Positions 43,158-55,109 are shown, counted from the stretch's first letter. The stretch: DNA of 64,000 nucleotides from Pyropia yezoensis (GCA_009829735.1 CM020619.1:29724063-29788062), one strand, 5' to 3'. Notes: generated by a model not told the origin, from the letters alone. Translations and numbers: made by a program.

Positions 43158-45260
43158 CAGTGCGACCCCTCACTTGGCCGCCCCGCAGTTCTGCCGATCG
43201 GCACAACTGAGGGGGAGTACGCATTAAGTGGCCCTCCATGGAGCAGAGAATGCGACATATACTTCCTCTCCTCAGAAGCGATATTGGAAAACTTGTCGTG
43301 TCACTTGTTCTGGGAGTAATGGTTCATGGCGACATTATTTTGTGGTATTTTGTGAATGACCACGAGTCGCCGTCGCTCGCCGTCACTCGCCCACCCCCGA
43401 CGGAGCACGCTACTGTCCACTGATCGCCCATCCTCACGCCTATGAACGCACCTCATCCCTCCCCGCACCCCTGCCGCTCTCCAACCGTCTTTGATTGCTA
43501 TGGCGGACGATACTCAAGAACGTCCTTCCCCCCCACCAACCCTCCTTGCAGCTCTTTTGACAGCCGCCGCCCTGATCCCACAGGCGTCAGCGGCACTCTC
43601 GGCCCGACCAGAGGCGGCCGAAGCGGTCAACAATGCGGCAAGCGCTGCTCTCCATGCCGTTCGCCAAGCACTGCAAGACAACCCCATCCCCCCAGCTCTA
43701 CCCGCACCCCCAGCTCCCGGGACGTCTGGAGTCGTTGCTTCAGGCGCCCCACGCGGCGAGCGACCAACCAGCGCCGCCCTCCACGCCGTCGGACAAGCAA
43801 TACAAGACCCGCCTCCCTCACCAGCTCTACCCGCACCCCCAGCTCCCGAGGTGCCTGGGGCTGCTGCTCACGGCGCCCCACGCGGAGATCGACCGAGGAG
43901 GGCAAGCCTCACCATCCAGCAGAACCAGCTGCTCATAACGCAAGTTGATGACAAGATCCCTCGCGCCGTGTTGGCGCAGATGTATGGAATCTCCAAGCGG
44001 ACCATCCACAGCGTTTCTGCGCGGCGGCGAGAGGTGTGGGCCGCTGCTGCAGCGGGCGCCCCCTCCTTTGCGCGGTGCGTCCAACCATGTCGTTTTCCGC
44101 TGGTAGACTCCCTCCTTTTCGAATGGTTTATGCGCATTCGCAACATGGGGCGCAAGACGATGCCCCTCTCTCGGCTGGCCTTGTCTGTTAAGGCCCGCGA
44201 GCTGGCGCAACGCCATTATCCAGGGCAGGACTTCTCGGCGTCGAATGGGTTCGTCGACCGCTGGGCAAGGCGCCACAGAGTTCGGAGCGTCCACCTCCAC
44301 GGCTCCGGTGGCGGCGTGGATGTTGTGGAAGGGGAAGCAAGAATGGCGGAACTAAGGGCAAAAAATGGTTGGCCTCGACCCAGACTGTATTCTGAACATG
44401 GACGAGGCGGCGCTGTTCTACCAACTGGCACCCACCCGCTCCTACGTTCTGGACTGTGACGCCCGGGAGACGTGTGGCACGGCTATGCAGACGGCTAAAG
44501 CACACATCACTCTTATGTTTTGTGTCAACGCAACGGGCACGTTCAAGTCTCTCTCCATTATTGGGAAGGCAGCCGAACCGGGTTTGCTTCCGTGGGGTGC
44601 AGGATCTTCCCTTGCGGTACTACAACCAAAAGAACGCGTGGATGACTCCACTGTGTACACCAAGTGGCTGGCCGACCTCTCCACTGATTGGGCCGCCTTC
44701 ACGGCGCAGCGCGGCTTTTTAGTCATGGACAATGCGTCTGGGCACGACTCGTCGAAAACAAGCGACCGAATGGACATCGAGGGGCTGCCGCCCAATACGA
44801 CGGCGCGTTTTCAACCGGCGGACCAAGGCGCCATCAATGCGGTTAAGGCAACCTATAAGCGCGGCATGATGCGAGATATGCTCGTGGCGTTTGACCAGCA
44901 ATTTGAGGAGACCCCGCACGAGCGGGACGCGCGGCGGAGGAGGACGCTCGGGCAAGGCCCGGGTCGCTCGGGGTGGTGGATGGGCGGGGCGCCGCATGTG
45001 CTGGACGCCATGCGCCTCGTCAAGGAGGCGTTCGACGGCCTATCTCCTGCTGCCATCATGCGCTGCTGGCTGCGCGCCAGCTGCACTCCGCCCGACGTGT
45101 CGCGCCTCATCCAGTTGAGGCTCGACGCGGCGGTGGCGTGGACGCGCGAGCCCCGCCCGACCGACGATGCGCAGGCCATTGTTGCATTGCTGCGCAGCGC
45201 GAGGAGCGTGCGCCCAGTTGGCCGTCGGCTTGCTGGCGAGGGCGGCATCAGCACGCATGA
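43158..45260 (+). mobile_element. pogo/Tigger-type DNA transposon, copy B, cut by assembly gap
   Basis: It begins at the same inverted repeat as the other copies. The visible 2,103 bp correspond base for base in length to the first 2,103 bp of copy D. The remaining 1.45 kb, including its 3' inverted repeat, should lie in the run of Ns. Confidence 0.9.
43500..45260 (+). pseudogene. pogo-type transposase, copy B (interrupted)
   Basis: Same protein as copy D from ATG 43500. Several single-base differences in homopolymers move the frame: an extra A near 44366, an extra G near 44580, a missing G near 44644, a missing G near 44940 and an extra G near 44988. Total length is unchanged because gains and losses balance. 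The catalytic motifs are present in segments. The C-terminus is lost in the gap. The pattern looks like consensus error beside a gap at least as much as real decay. Confidence 0.8.
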
Positions 45261-45760
45261 NNNNNNNNNNNNNNNNNNNNNNNNNNNNNNNNNNNNNNNN
45301 NNNNNNNNNNNNNNNNNNNNNNNNNNNNNNNNNNNNNNNNNNNNNNNNNNNNNNNNNNNNNNNNNNNNNNNNNNNNNNNNNNNNNNNNNNNNNNNNNNNN
45401 NNNNNNNNNNNNNNNNNNNNNNNNNNNNNNNNNNNNNNNNNNNNNNNNNNNNNNNNNNNNNNNNNNNNNNNNNNNNNNNNNNNNNNNNNNNNNNNNNNNN
45501 NNNNNNNNNNNNNNNNNNNNNNNNNNNNNNNNNNNNNNNNNNNNNNNNNNNNNNNNNNNNNNNNNNNNNNNNNNNNNNNNNNNNNNNNNNNNNNNNNNNN
45601 NNNNNNNNNNNNNNNNNNNNNNNNNNNNNNNNNNNNNNNNNNNNNNNNNNNNNNNNNNNNNNNNNNNNNNNNNNNNNNNNNNNNNNNNNNNNNNNNNNNN
45701 NNNNNNNNNNNNNNNNNNNNNNNNNNNNNNNNNNNNNNNNNNNNNNNNNNNNNNNNNNNN
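45261..45760. other. Assembly gap (500 Ns)
   Basis: Exactly 500 Ns, a default gap size. Alignment of the copies implies about 1.45 kb of copy B and 63 bp of copy C are missing, plus any junction, so the true gap is about 1.5 kb or more. Confidence 0.98.
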
Positions 45761-48700
45761 CCCATATTGCCAATCGGATATGGACCCACGTAAATGGGTT
45801 GAAGCAGACAGGCTGGCCGTTTCCTAGGGGTAGTCTGCCCGGACCACGAGAAAGAACTTGAGAGTAAATATGCAATCGCCACACAACCTCGGATGTTGCC
45901 CGCCCCCCCAACACTCCCCCACCCCGTCCGACCCCATCCCCCTCCCCCTAGCCACCGCCGCCGCCTTGCCCCACGCCTCGTCCGACCCCTCCCCCTCACC
46001 CCCCTGCGGCCCCACCGGCACCCCCCCCACCCCAAGCCCCGGGCCACCCCTACCCGCTACGCCCGACGAAGCCCCCCGTCCCGCCGTCCCCGCCAGCACC
46101 CCGACATGCGCTGCACTTGCGCGGGACCCGACCAAATTCGGTCATTCGTCATTGTCATCGCTGGGCGCGATGCGCTGGACATTGCGGGTCGACCCACCTC
46201 CGCTCTCTCACCGAGCCCTGCCCAGCACTCACGTAGCACGAGCCCCCGATTCCGTCGCCGTGAGCCACCCCCCCTGCCGAGGCGAGGCGTCGCGCCGGAT
46301 GCTGCCGGGCGGCCTGCCGCATCCCCCCGCCCGCCCCTGTGCTCCCCTGCGCCCACTCTCCCCCCTCGTCCCCCGCCCCCCTCCCCCCCGCATTCAACCC
46401 CCCCCTCATACCCCCGGCCGCAATCTCCACGCTTTCCCCCCCCCAACCCAACACACTCAGGTGGGACCCGCGCCCGCCGGAGCCACCCAATCAGGCACGA
46501 AGCTGCGGCCGACGATGCTAGGCGCCTAGCCTCCCACCCGCCCTGCCCACAGAACAACACCTTCAGGTGTGACCCTCGCCCGGTGGAGTCACCCAGTCAG
46601 GCACGGCGCCGACGTAGATAACGCTGGGCGCTGAGCCCCCCCCCGCTGTCCGCCACATCACCCCCGCATCCCCTGCGCCGCCCCCCGACAGCCATGCGGC
46701 GGACCCCGACCCAATTTGGTCACCCATCATTGCCTTGGGGGACGCCCCACCCCAACGACGCCCCGCTGGACACAGTAGCACTTTGGCGGGACGCCCCCCC
46801 GATTGCACCATCAGAATCCACCACCGCAGCGGAGCCCCCGCGAGCCGCCGCAGCGGGTACCGCCGGGCGCACTGCCGCCCACCCCCTCTCGCCCCAGCCC
46901 CCGCCATGCCAACTTGAGAGATTCATAGCTTGTCGTCTGTGGCCTTCGTGCAGTTTTTTTCCTCCTTGCGAGAAATATCGAAACGAAGACATCGGATAGT
47001 TGGGCATGGATCCACGGCGGGCTGGCCCGTCTGGCCAGGTGTCAGTTTATTTCTGTGTCCAGAACAGACATGATGGATTCCGCGCTCTCTTCATCCCTAA
47101 GCCATACCTCAATAACAGACAGCGCACGAGGATGGCTGCCAGAAATGAACCCCTCATGCGTGCTGATGCCGCCCTCGCCAGCAAGCCGACGGCCAACTGG
47201 GCGCACGCTCCTCGCGCTGCGCAGCAATGCAACAATGGCCTGCGCATCGTCGGTCGGGCGGGGCTCGCGCGTCCACGCCACCGCCGCGTCGAGCCTCAAC
47301 TGGATGAGGCGCGACACGTCGGGCGGAGTGCAGCTGGCGCGCAGCCAGCAGCGCATGATGGCAGCAGGAGATAGGCCGTCGAACGCCTCCTTGACGAGGC
47401 GCATGGCGTCCAGCACATGCGGCGCCCGCCCATCCACCACCCCGAGCGACCCGGGCCTTGCCCGAGCGTCCCTCCTCCGCCGCGCGTCCCGCTCGTGCGG
47501 GGTCTCCTCAAATTGCTGGTCAAACGCCACGAGCATATCTCGCATCATGCCGCGCTTATAGGTTGCCTTAACCGCATTGATGGCGCCTTGGTCCGCCGGT
47601 TGAAAACGCGCCGTCGTATTGGGCGGCAGCCCCTCGATGTCCATTCGGTCGCTTGTTTTCGACGAGTCGTGCCCAGACGCATTGTCCATGACTAAAAAGC
47701 CGCGCTGCGCCGTGAAGGCGGCCCAATCAGTGGAGAGGTCGGCCAGCCCACTTGGTGTACACAGTGGAGTCCATCCACGCGTTCTTTTGGTTGTAGTACC
47801 GCAAGGGAAGATCCTGCACCCCACGGAAGCAAACCGGTTCGGCTGCCTTCCCAATAATGGAGAGAGACTTGAACATGCCCGTTGCGTTGACACAAACAAT
47901 AAGAGTGATGTGTGCTTTAGCCGTCTGCATAGCCGTGCCACACGTCTCCCGGGCGTCACAGTCCAGAACGTAGGAGCGGGTGGGTGCCAGTTGGTAGAAC
48001 AGCGCCGCCTCGTCCATGTTCAGAATACAGTCTGGGTCGAGGCCAACCATTTTTGCCCTTAGTTCCGCCATTCTTGCTTCCCCTTCCACAACATCCACGC
48101 CGCCACCGGAGCCGTGGAGGTGGACGCTCCGAACTCTGTGGCGCCTTGCCCAGCGGTCGACGAACCCATTCGACGCCGAGAAGTCCTGCCCTGGATAATG
48201 GCGTTGCGCCAGCTCGCGGGCCTTAACAGACAAGGCCAGCCGAGAGAGGGGCATCGTCTTGCGCCCCATGTTGCGAATGCGCATAAACCATTCGAAAAGG
48301 AGGGAGTCTACCAGCGGAAAACGACATGGTTGGACGCACCGCGCAAAGGAGGGGGCGCCCGCTGCAGCAGCGGCCCACACCTCTCGCCGCCGCGCAGAAA
48401 CGCTGTGGATGGTCCGCTTGGAGATTCCATACATCTGCGCCAACACGGCGCGAGGGATCTTGTCATCAACTTGCGTTATGAGCAGCTGGTTCTGCTGGAT
48501 GGTGAGGCTTGCCCTCCTCGGTCGATCTCCGCGTGGGGCGCCGTGAGCAGCAGCCCCAGGCACCTCGGGAGCTGGGGGTGCGGGTAGAGCTGGTGAGGGA
48601 GGCGGGTCTTGTATTGCTTGTCCGACGGCGTGGAGGGCGGCGCTGGTTGGTCGCTCGCCGCGTGGGGCGCCTGAAGCAACGACTCCAGACGTCCCGGGAG

Positions 48701-49257
48701 CTGGGGGTGCGGGTAGAGCTGGGGGGATGGGGTTGTCTTGCAGTGCTTGGCGAACGGCATGGAGAGCAGCGCTTGCCGCATTGTTGACCGCTTCGGCCGC
48801 CTCTGGTCGGGCCGAGAGTGCCGCTGACGCCTGTGGGATCAGGGCGGCGGCTGTCAAAAGAGCTGCAAGGAGGGTTGGTGGGGGGGAAGGACGTTCTTGA
48901 GTATCGTCCGCCATAGCAATCAAAGACGGTTGGAGAGCGGCAGGGGTGCGGGGAGGGATGAGGTGCGTTCATAGGCGTGAGGATGGGCGATCAGTGGACA
49001 GTAGCGTGCTCCGTCGGGGGTGGGCGAGTGACGGCGAGCGACGGCGACTCGTGGTCATTCACAAAATACCACAAAATAATGTCGCCATGAACCATTACTC
49101 CCAGAACAAGTGACACGACAAGTTTTCCAATATCGCTTCTGAGGAGAGGAAGTATATGTCGCATTCTCTGCTCCATGGAGGGCCACTTAATGCGTACTCC
49201 CCCCTCAGTTGTGCCGATCGGCAGAACTGCGGGGCGGCCAAGTGAGGGGTCGCACTG
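45761..49257 (-). mobile_element. pogo/Tigger-type DNA transposon, copy C
   Basis: Inverted copy whose 3' end (about 63 bp with the inverted repeat) falls in the gap. Its 5' inverted repeat ends at 49257 next to TA. It includes the same 3' non-coding DNA as copies A and D, with small indels. Confidence 0.92.
47042..48914 (-). pseudogene. pogo-type transposase, copy C (one frameshift)
   Basis: It starts at ATG 48914 (MADDTQERPS) and is identical in plan to copy D. One extra C near 47747-47750, in the codons for TVYTKW, shifts the frame, so the DNA-binding domains and first Asp (ILNMDEAALF) are in one frame and MDNASGHDSS and QPADQGAINA in another. The rest is intact. As in copy B, a homopolymer error in the assembly is an alternative to true inactivation. 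Confidence 0.85.
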
Positions 49258-49304
49258 TACAGACTGTACAGACTGTACAGACTGTACAGACTGTACAGTC
49301 TGTA
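49258..49304. repeat. 47-bp linker between head-to-head transposons C and D
   Basis: Same length and sequence as the linker at 43111-43157: four TACAGACTG units, one TACAGTCTG and TA. Confidence 0.95.
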
Positions 49305-52300
49305 CAGTGCGACCCCTCACTTGGCCGCCCCGCAGTTCTGCCGATCGGCACAACTGAGGGGGGAGTACGCATTAAGTGGCCCTCCATGGAGCAGAGAATG
49401 CGACATATACTTCCTCTCCTCAGAAGCGATATTGGAAAACTTGTCGTGTCACTTGTTCTGGGAGTAATGGTTCATGGCGACATTATTTTGTGGTATTTTG
49501 TGAATGACCACGAGTCGCCGTCGCTCGCCGTCACTCGCCCACCCCCGACGGAGCACGCTACTGTCCACTGATCGCCCATCCTCACGCCTATGAACGCACC
49601 TCATCCCTCCCCGCACCCCTGCCGCTCTCCAACCGTCTTTGATTGCTATGGCGGACGATACTCAAGAACGTCCTTCCCCCCCACCAACCCTCCTTGCAGC
49701 TCTTTTGACAGCCGCCGCCCTGATCCCACAGGCGTCAGCGGCACTCTCGGCCCGACCAGAGGCGGCCGAAGCGGTCAACAATGCGGCAAGCGCTGCTCTC
49801 CATGCCGTTCGCCAAGCACTGCAAGACAACCCCATCCCCCCAGCTCTACCCGCACCCCCAGCTCCCGGGACGTCTGGAGTCGTTGCTTCAGGCGCCCCAC
49901 GCGGCGAGCGACCAACCAGCGCCGCCCTCCACGCCGTCGGACAAGCAATACAAGACCCGCCTCCCTCACCAGCTCTACCCGCACCCCCAGCTCCCGAGGT
50001 GCCTGGGGCTGCTGCTCACGGCGCCCCACGCGGAGATCGACCGAGGAGGGCAAGCCTCACCATCCAGCAGAACCAGCTGCTCATAACGCAAGTTGATGAC
50101 AAGATCCCTCGCGCCGTGTTGGCGCAGATGTATGGAATCTCCAAGCGGACCATCCACAGCGTTTCTGCGCGGCGGCGAGAGGTGTGGGCCGCTGCTGCAG
50201 CGGGCGCCCCCTCCTTTGCGCGGTGCGTCCAACCATGTCGTTTTCCGCTGGTAGACTCCCTCCTTTTCGAATGGTTTATGCGCATTCGCAACATGGGGCG
50301 CAAGACGATGCCCCTCTCTCGGCTGGCCTTGTCTGTTAAGGCCCGCGAGCTGGCGCAACGCCATTATCCAGGGCAGGACTTCTCGGCGTCGAATGGGTTC
50401 GTCGACCGCTGGGCAAGGCGCCACAGAGTTCGGAGCGTCCACCTCCACGGCTCCGGTGGCGGCGTGGATGTTGTGGAAGGGGAAGCAAGAATGGCGGAAC
50501 TAAGGGCAAAAATGGTTGGCCTCGACCCAGACTGTATTCTGAACATGGACGAGGCGGCGCTGTTCTACCAACTGGCACCCACCCGCTCCTACGTTCTGGA
50601 CTGTGACGCCCGGGAGACGTGTGGCACGGCTATGCAGACGGCTAAAGCACACATCACTCTTATTGTTTGTGTCAACGCAACGGGCACGTTCAAGTCTCTC
50701 TCCATTATTGGGAAGGCAGCCGAACCGGTTTGCTTCCGTGGGGTGCAGGATCTTCCCTTGCGGTACTACAACCAAAAGAACGCGTGGATGGACTCCACTG
50801 TGTACACCAAGTGGCTGGCCGACCTCTCCACTGATTGGGCCGCCTTCACGGCGCAGCGCGGCTTTTTAGTCATGGACAATGCGTCTGGGCACGACTCGTC
50901 GAAAACAAGCGACCGAATGGACATCGAGGGGCTGCCGCCCAATACGACGGCGCGTTTTCAACCGGCGGACCAAGGCGCCATCAATGCGGTTAAGGCAACC
51001 TATAAGCGCGGCATGATGCGAGATATGCTCGTGGCGTTTGACCAGCAATTTGAGGAGACCCCGCACGAGCGGGACGCGCGGCGGAGGAGGGACGCTCGGG
51101 CAAGGCCCGGGTCGCTCGGGGTGGTGGATGGGCGGGCGCCGCATGTGCTGGACGCCATGCGCCTCGTCAAGGAGGCGTTCGACGGCCTATCTCCTGCTGC
51201 CATCATGCGCTGCTGGCTGCGCGCCAGCTGCACTCCGCCCGACGTGTCGCGCCTCATCCAGTTGAGGCTCGACGCGGCGGTGGCGTGGACGCGCGAGCCC
51301 CGCCCGACCGACGATGCGCAGGCCATTGTTGCATTGCTGCGCAGCGCGAGGAGCGTGCGCCCAGTTGGCCGTCGGCTTGCTGGCGAGGGCGGCATCAGCA
51401 CGCATGAGGGGTTCATTTCTGGCAGCCATCCTCGTGCGCTGTCTGTTATTGAGGTATGGCTTAGGGATGAAGAGAGCGCGGAATCCATCATGTCTGTTCT
51501 GGACACAGAAATAAACTGACACCTGGCCAGACGGGCCAGCCCGCCGTGGATCCATGCCCAACTATCCGATGTCTTCGTTTCGATATTTCTCGCAAGGAGG
51601 AAAAAAACTGCACGAAGGCCACAGACGACAAGCTATGAATCTCTCAAGTTGGCATGGCGGGGGGCTGGGGCGAGAGGGGGTGGGCGGCAGTGCGCCCGGC
51701 GGTACCCGCTGCGGCGGCTCGCGGGGGCTCCGCTGCGGTGGTGGATTCTGATGGTGCAATCGGGGGGGCGTCCCGCCAAAGTGGTACTGTGTCCAGCGGG
51801 GCGTCGTTGGGGTGGGCGTCCCCCAAGGCAATGATGGGTGACCAAATTGGGTCGGGGTCCGCCGCATGGCTGTCGGGGGGCGGCGCAGGGGATGCGGGGG
51901 TGATGTGGCGGACAGCGGGGGGGGCTCAGCGCCCAGCGTTATCTACGTCGGCGCCGTGCCTGACTGGGTGACTCCACCGGGCGAGGGTCACACCTGAAGG
52001 TGTTGTTCTGTGGGCAGGGCGGGTGGGAGGCTAGGCGCCTAGCATCGTCGGCCGCAGCTTCGTGCCTGATTGGGTGGCTCCGGCGGGCGCGGGTCCCACC
52101 TGAGTGTGTTGGGTTGGGGGGGGAAAGCGTGGAGATTGCGGCGGGGGTATGAGGGGGGGGTTGATGCGGGGGGGAGGGGGGCGGGGGACGAGGGGGGAGA
52201 GTGGGCGCAGGGGAGCACAGGGGCGGGCGGGGGGGATGCGGCAGGCCGCCCGGCAGCATCCGGCGCGACGCCTCGCCTCGGCAGGGGGGGTGGCTCACGG

Positions 52301-52861
52301 CGACGGAATCGGGGGCTCGTGCTACGTGAGTGCTGGGCAGGGCTCGGTGAGAGCGGAGGTGGGTCGACCCGCAATGTCCAGCGCATCGCGCCCAGCGATG
52401 ACAATGACGAATGACCGAATTTGGTCGGGTCCCGCGCAAGTGCAGCGCATGTCGGGGGTGCTGGCGGGGACGGCGGGACGGGGGGCTCGTCGGGCGGTAG
52501 CGGGTAGGGGTGGCCCGGGGCTTGGGGTGGGGGGGGTGCCGGTGGGGCCGCAGGGGGGTGAGGGGGAGGGGGTCGGACGAGGCGTGGGGCAAGGCGGCGG
52601 CGGTGGCTAGGGGGAGGGGGATGGGGTCGGACGGGGTTGGGGGAGTGTTGGGGGGGGCGGCAACATCCGAGGTTGTGTGGCGATTGCATATTTACTCTCA
52701 AGTTCTTTCTCGTGGTCCGGGCAGACTACCCCTAGGAAACGGCCAGCCTGTCTGCTTCAACCCATTTACGTGGGTCCATATCCGATTGGCAATATGGGCC
52801 CGGACACTTTCAGGAGGGCCACCTCTTTGGTCTACCCTGGGGCAAGTGAGGGGTCGCACGG
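49305..52861 (+). mobile_element. pogo/Tigger-type DNA transposon, copy D (complete)
   Basis: A 3,557-bp element from CAGTGCGACCCCTCACTTG at 49305 to its inverted copy ending at 52861, followed by TA (52862-52863). It carries the only transposase in the standard frame from its own ATG. The 1.34 kb after the transposase stop has no recognised gene. Confidence 0.95.
49648..51519 (+). CDS. pogo-type transposase, copy D (intact)
   Basis: A 623-residue DD30D transposase that cuts and pastes the element at TA sites. Numbering from ATG 49648: Ala/Pro-rich arm 1-130; psq/CENP-B-type HTH about 135-178; Tc5-type HTH about 195-265; DDE_1 core with Asp 301 (ILNMDEAALF), Asp 410 (LVMDNASGHD) and Asp 441 (FQPADQGAIN). 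The last pair is separated by 30 residues. A C-terminal helical region continues to VLDTEIN. An upstream ATG at 49590 opens a different, short frame; in copy A that ATG is the one in frame. AATAAA overlaps the stop codon (about 51509) and may be the poly(A) signal. No disabling change is visible, and near-identity of four copies implies recent activity. Confidence 0.93.
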   Translation: MADDTQERPSPPPTLLAALLTAAALIPQASAALSARPEAAEAVNNAASAALHAVRQALQDNPIPPALPAPPAPGTSGVVASGAPRGERPTSAALHAVGQAIQDPPPSPALPAPPAPEVPGAAAHGAPRGDRPRRASLTIQQNQLLITQVDDKIPRAVLAQMYGISKRTIHSVSARRREVWAAAAAGAPSFARCVQPCRFPLVDSLLFEWFMRIRNMGRKTMPLSRLALSVKARELAQRHYPGQDFSASNGFVDRWARRHRVRSVHLHGSGGGVDVVEGEARMAELRAKMVGLDPDCILNMDEAALFYQLAPTRSYVLDCDARETCGTAMQTAKAHITLIVCVNATGTFKSLSIIGKAAEPVCFRGVQDLPLRYYNQKNAWMDSTVYTKWLADLSTDWAAFTAQRGFLVMDNASGHDSSKTSDRMDIEGLPPNTTARFQPADQGAINAVKATYKRGMMRDMLVAFDQQFEETPHERDARRRRDARARPGSLGVVDGRAPHVLDAMRLVKEAFDGLSPAAIMRCWLRASCTPPDVSRLIQLRLDAAVAWTREPRPTDDAQAIVALLRSARSVRPVGRRLAGEGGISTHEGFISGSHPRALSVIEVWLRDEESAESIMSVLDTEIN

Positions 52862-52863
52862 TA

Positions 52864-53740
52864 TGGCGGACATGCCATGAATTTTGAGACGTGAATGAGT
52901 GACCTAACAAGTGAAAACAGTTCAAATGTTTTTGACTTTCTGTCAAAGCATGGGGCAAAACGTTCATTAGCTCTTTTGCTGTTACGATGATTCGTTGTTC
53001 ATTTAATGGTTTATGTTCAAGCCCAACTGATCAGCCCCTCTTCCCACGCGGCTGCCCCCCCCCGCGCGGATGGCTCCTTGGGGATGGCCTGGCCGGGGGG
53101 GTGAGGGGGAGCCGGCCGGGGGTGGGGCGGTGTTGGTTGGGGGTGGGGTGTGGTGGAGGGGGCGTTGGGTTTGGGGAGGTGGGGGATGGGGAAAGAAGCC
53201 CCGGCGCCGTGCCCTGCCCGCGTGCATCTGCACAGCGGTCGTCGTGCCGCGGCTCTTCCCCGCGTCGTTGCCGTGGCTCGTTCGCCCACCGGGTGCTGCC
53301 CGCCGCGCCTCGCGCCCCGGACACGCCGCCGCCGCCGGCTGCCGTGCCGCCGACGCCGCGCCTCCGTCCCGGCCGCCGCCCCGTCGGCGGCACGGGGCGC
53401 CTGTTCCCCCGCGGGCCGCTGCCCACCACCCCCCGTCCGTCCCTGCCCCACCCCACCCCGCGCATCGCCCAGTCCACCCCCCTGTCCTTGCTGACCGTCT
53501 CTTGCCTCTGCAGCCTCCCCACTCCCCCCCTTCCCCCCCTTTGTTATCCGCTCCCTCGTGCACCCTCCCCCCCCCCCCGCCCCCCCCTCCCGCTCCGCTT
53601 GCTCTTCCTCCGTACTCCCCTCCTCCGCTGCTCCCATCCACTTGCTCTGTAGTCCTACCCCATCCCCCCCCCCCCCCCCCGCGTCCCTCCCGCCTCTCCC
53701 CTATCCCGCCACCACCACCACCCGCCATCGTACCCGTCTC
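52864..53740. other. Intergenic region after the transposon cluster
   Basis: AT-richer for about 150 bp after copy D, then C-rich. The last 90 bp before 53741 form a C/T leader with an 18-C run. No gene. Confidence 0.4.
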
Positions 53741-53948
53741 ATGGCGTCGTCGCCCGCCCCCCCGCCGTCGACGGGCGGCGGCGCCCGCCGGCCGCCGCCC
53801 CCCCCATCCGCGGCGGGCGACGCGGTCGCGGAGCTGGTGTCCATCCCCGTTGGCGCGCTGCGCGCAGAGCTGGCGGACCTGGCCACCCTCATCGGCCGCC
53901 TCCACGCCGCTGCCGCCGACGCTGCCGCCGACGCTGCCGCCGACGCTC

Positions 53949-53989
<41 letters not shown>

Positions 53990-55109
53990 ACCAGACCCGC
54001 CACGTCGACGGCCAACGACGGGCGCGGCGGGAGGCCACGGCGGCCGTTCCTGCCCGCGGGGGTGGTGGCGGACTTTTTCGCCTGGTTTGCCCTCTTTGAG
54101 GTCTTCCTCCACCACTGGCTGGGGGTGGTGTGCGCCGACACGCTGTACGCGTGGCTCGAGGGGGACGCGGGGGGGGGGGGGGGGGGGGGGGCTACGTCCC
54201 GGGCGCGTCGGGGGCAGGGGCGGGGGGGGGCGGGGGGTGGGGGCGGGTGAGCGGCGACGGCAGCGGCGGCGGCAGCGGTAGCGGCAGCGGCTGCGGCGGC
54301 GGCTGCGGCGGCGGCAGCGGCAGCAGCAGCCGCGGCAGCAGCCGCGACAGCGGGTGCGCCCACGCGGCGGCGGCCGCCGTGGCGGGGGCGGGGGTCCCCC
54401 CCGGCGGCCTGCGGGGTCCCCCCCCCCCCCCCCCCCCCCCGCGGGGGAGGATCCCCAACTCCCCCCCCCCCCCCCAGCGACAGGCAATGGCCGACGCGGC
54501 GGCCACCGCCGCCGCCCGCATCACCGCCACCCCGCCGCCCAACGTGGCCCGCTTCCCGGCCGTTTTTCTCCCCCGCCTGGCGGCCGACGCGACGGCGGTG
54601 GCCGCCGCGCTGACGCCCCTTCTCGACGCCATGGCCGCCGCCCTCCCCGCCGCCGTCGCGGCGGTTGGCCGGCCGTGGGAGGCGGCGGCGGTGGCGGCGG
54701 CGGGGGTGGCGCACCTGCGGGCGACGCCCCGCACGGGGGGGGTGCTGGTGTGCATCCTGGCGCGGGGGGTGGAGGGGGAGGCGGCGCGCGCGTCATGGCT
54801 GGCGCTGGCGTTGGGGGATGGGGGGGCGGGGGGGGGCGGGGGGGGGGGGAGGGGGGGGGGCGCCGCCGGTGGCGAGAGGTGGTGCGGGGTGGCGGTGGCA
54901 AGGGCGGCAGCGGGGATGGAGGCGGCGGGGGGGGGGGGGCGGGGGGGAGGCGGCGGGGGGCGGGGCGGCGGCTGTCCCACCGGCAGGGCGCCCGTGCCGC
55001 CCGGGAGGTGTACAGGGACTACCATGCGAGGATTGTTGGGGGGGCGGGGGGGGGGGGGCCGGCGCCACCCTGGGAGGGGGGGGGGGGCGGCGACGGCTGG
55101 GACGGATGA
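53741..55109 (+). CDS. Unrecognised Ala/Gly-rich protein, frame changes at G-runs
   Basis: The start is an ATG at 53741 (MASSPAPPPSTGGGARR) after a C-rich leader. The first frame has EDA-like helices (VSIPVGALRAELADLATLIG) and a hydrophobic segment (FFAWFALFEVFLHHWLGVV), then meets a 23-G run at 54169-54191. Sensible coding resumes in another frame (VARFPAVFLPRLAADATAVA, GGVLVCILARGVEGEA). After further G-runs near 54830-54955 it resumes in the third (AAREVYRDYHARIVGG), ending at 55109. About 450 residues are implied if one gene is present. Frame changes at very long homopolymers point to sequence error or unseen introns. No known domain. Confidence 0.35.

Noticed and set aside
43085-43190. 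CRISPR-like short repeats in the linker
   Set aside because: Units are contiguous 9-mers with no spacers and lie between transposon ends in eukaryotic DNA.
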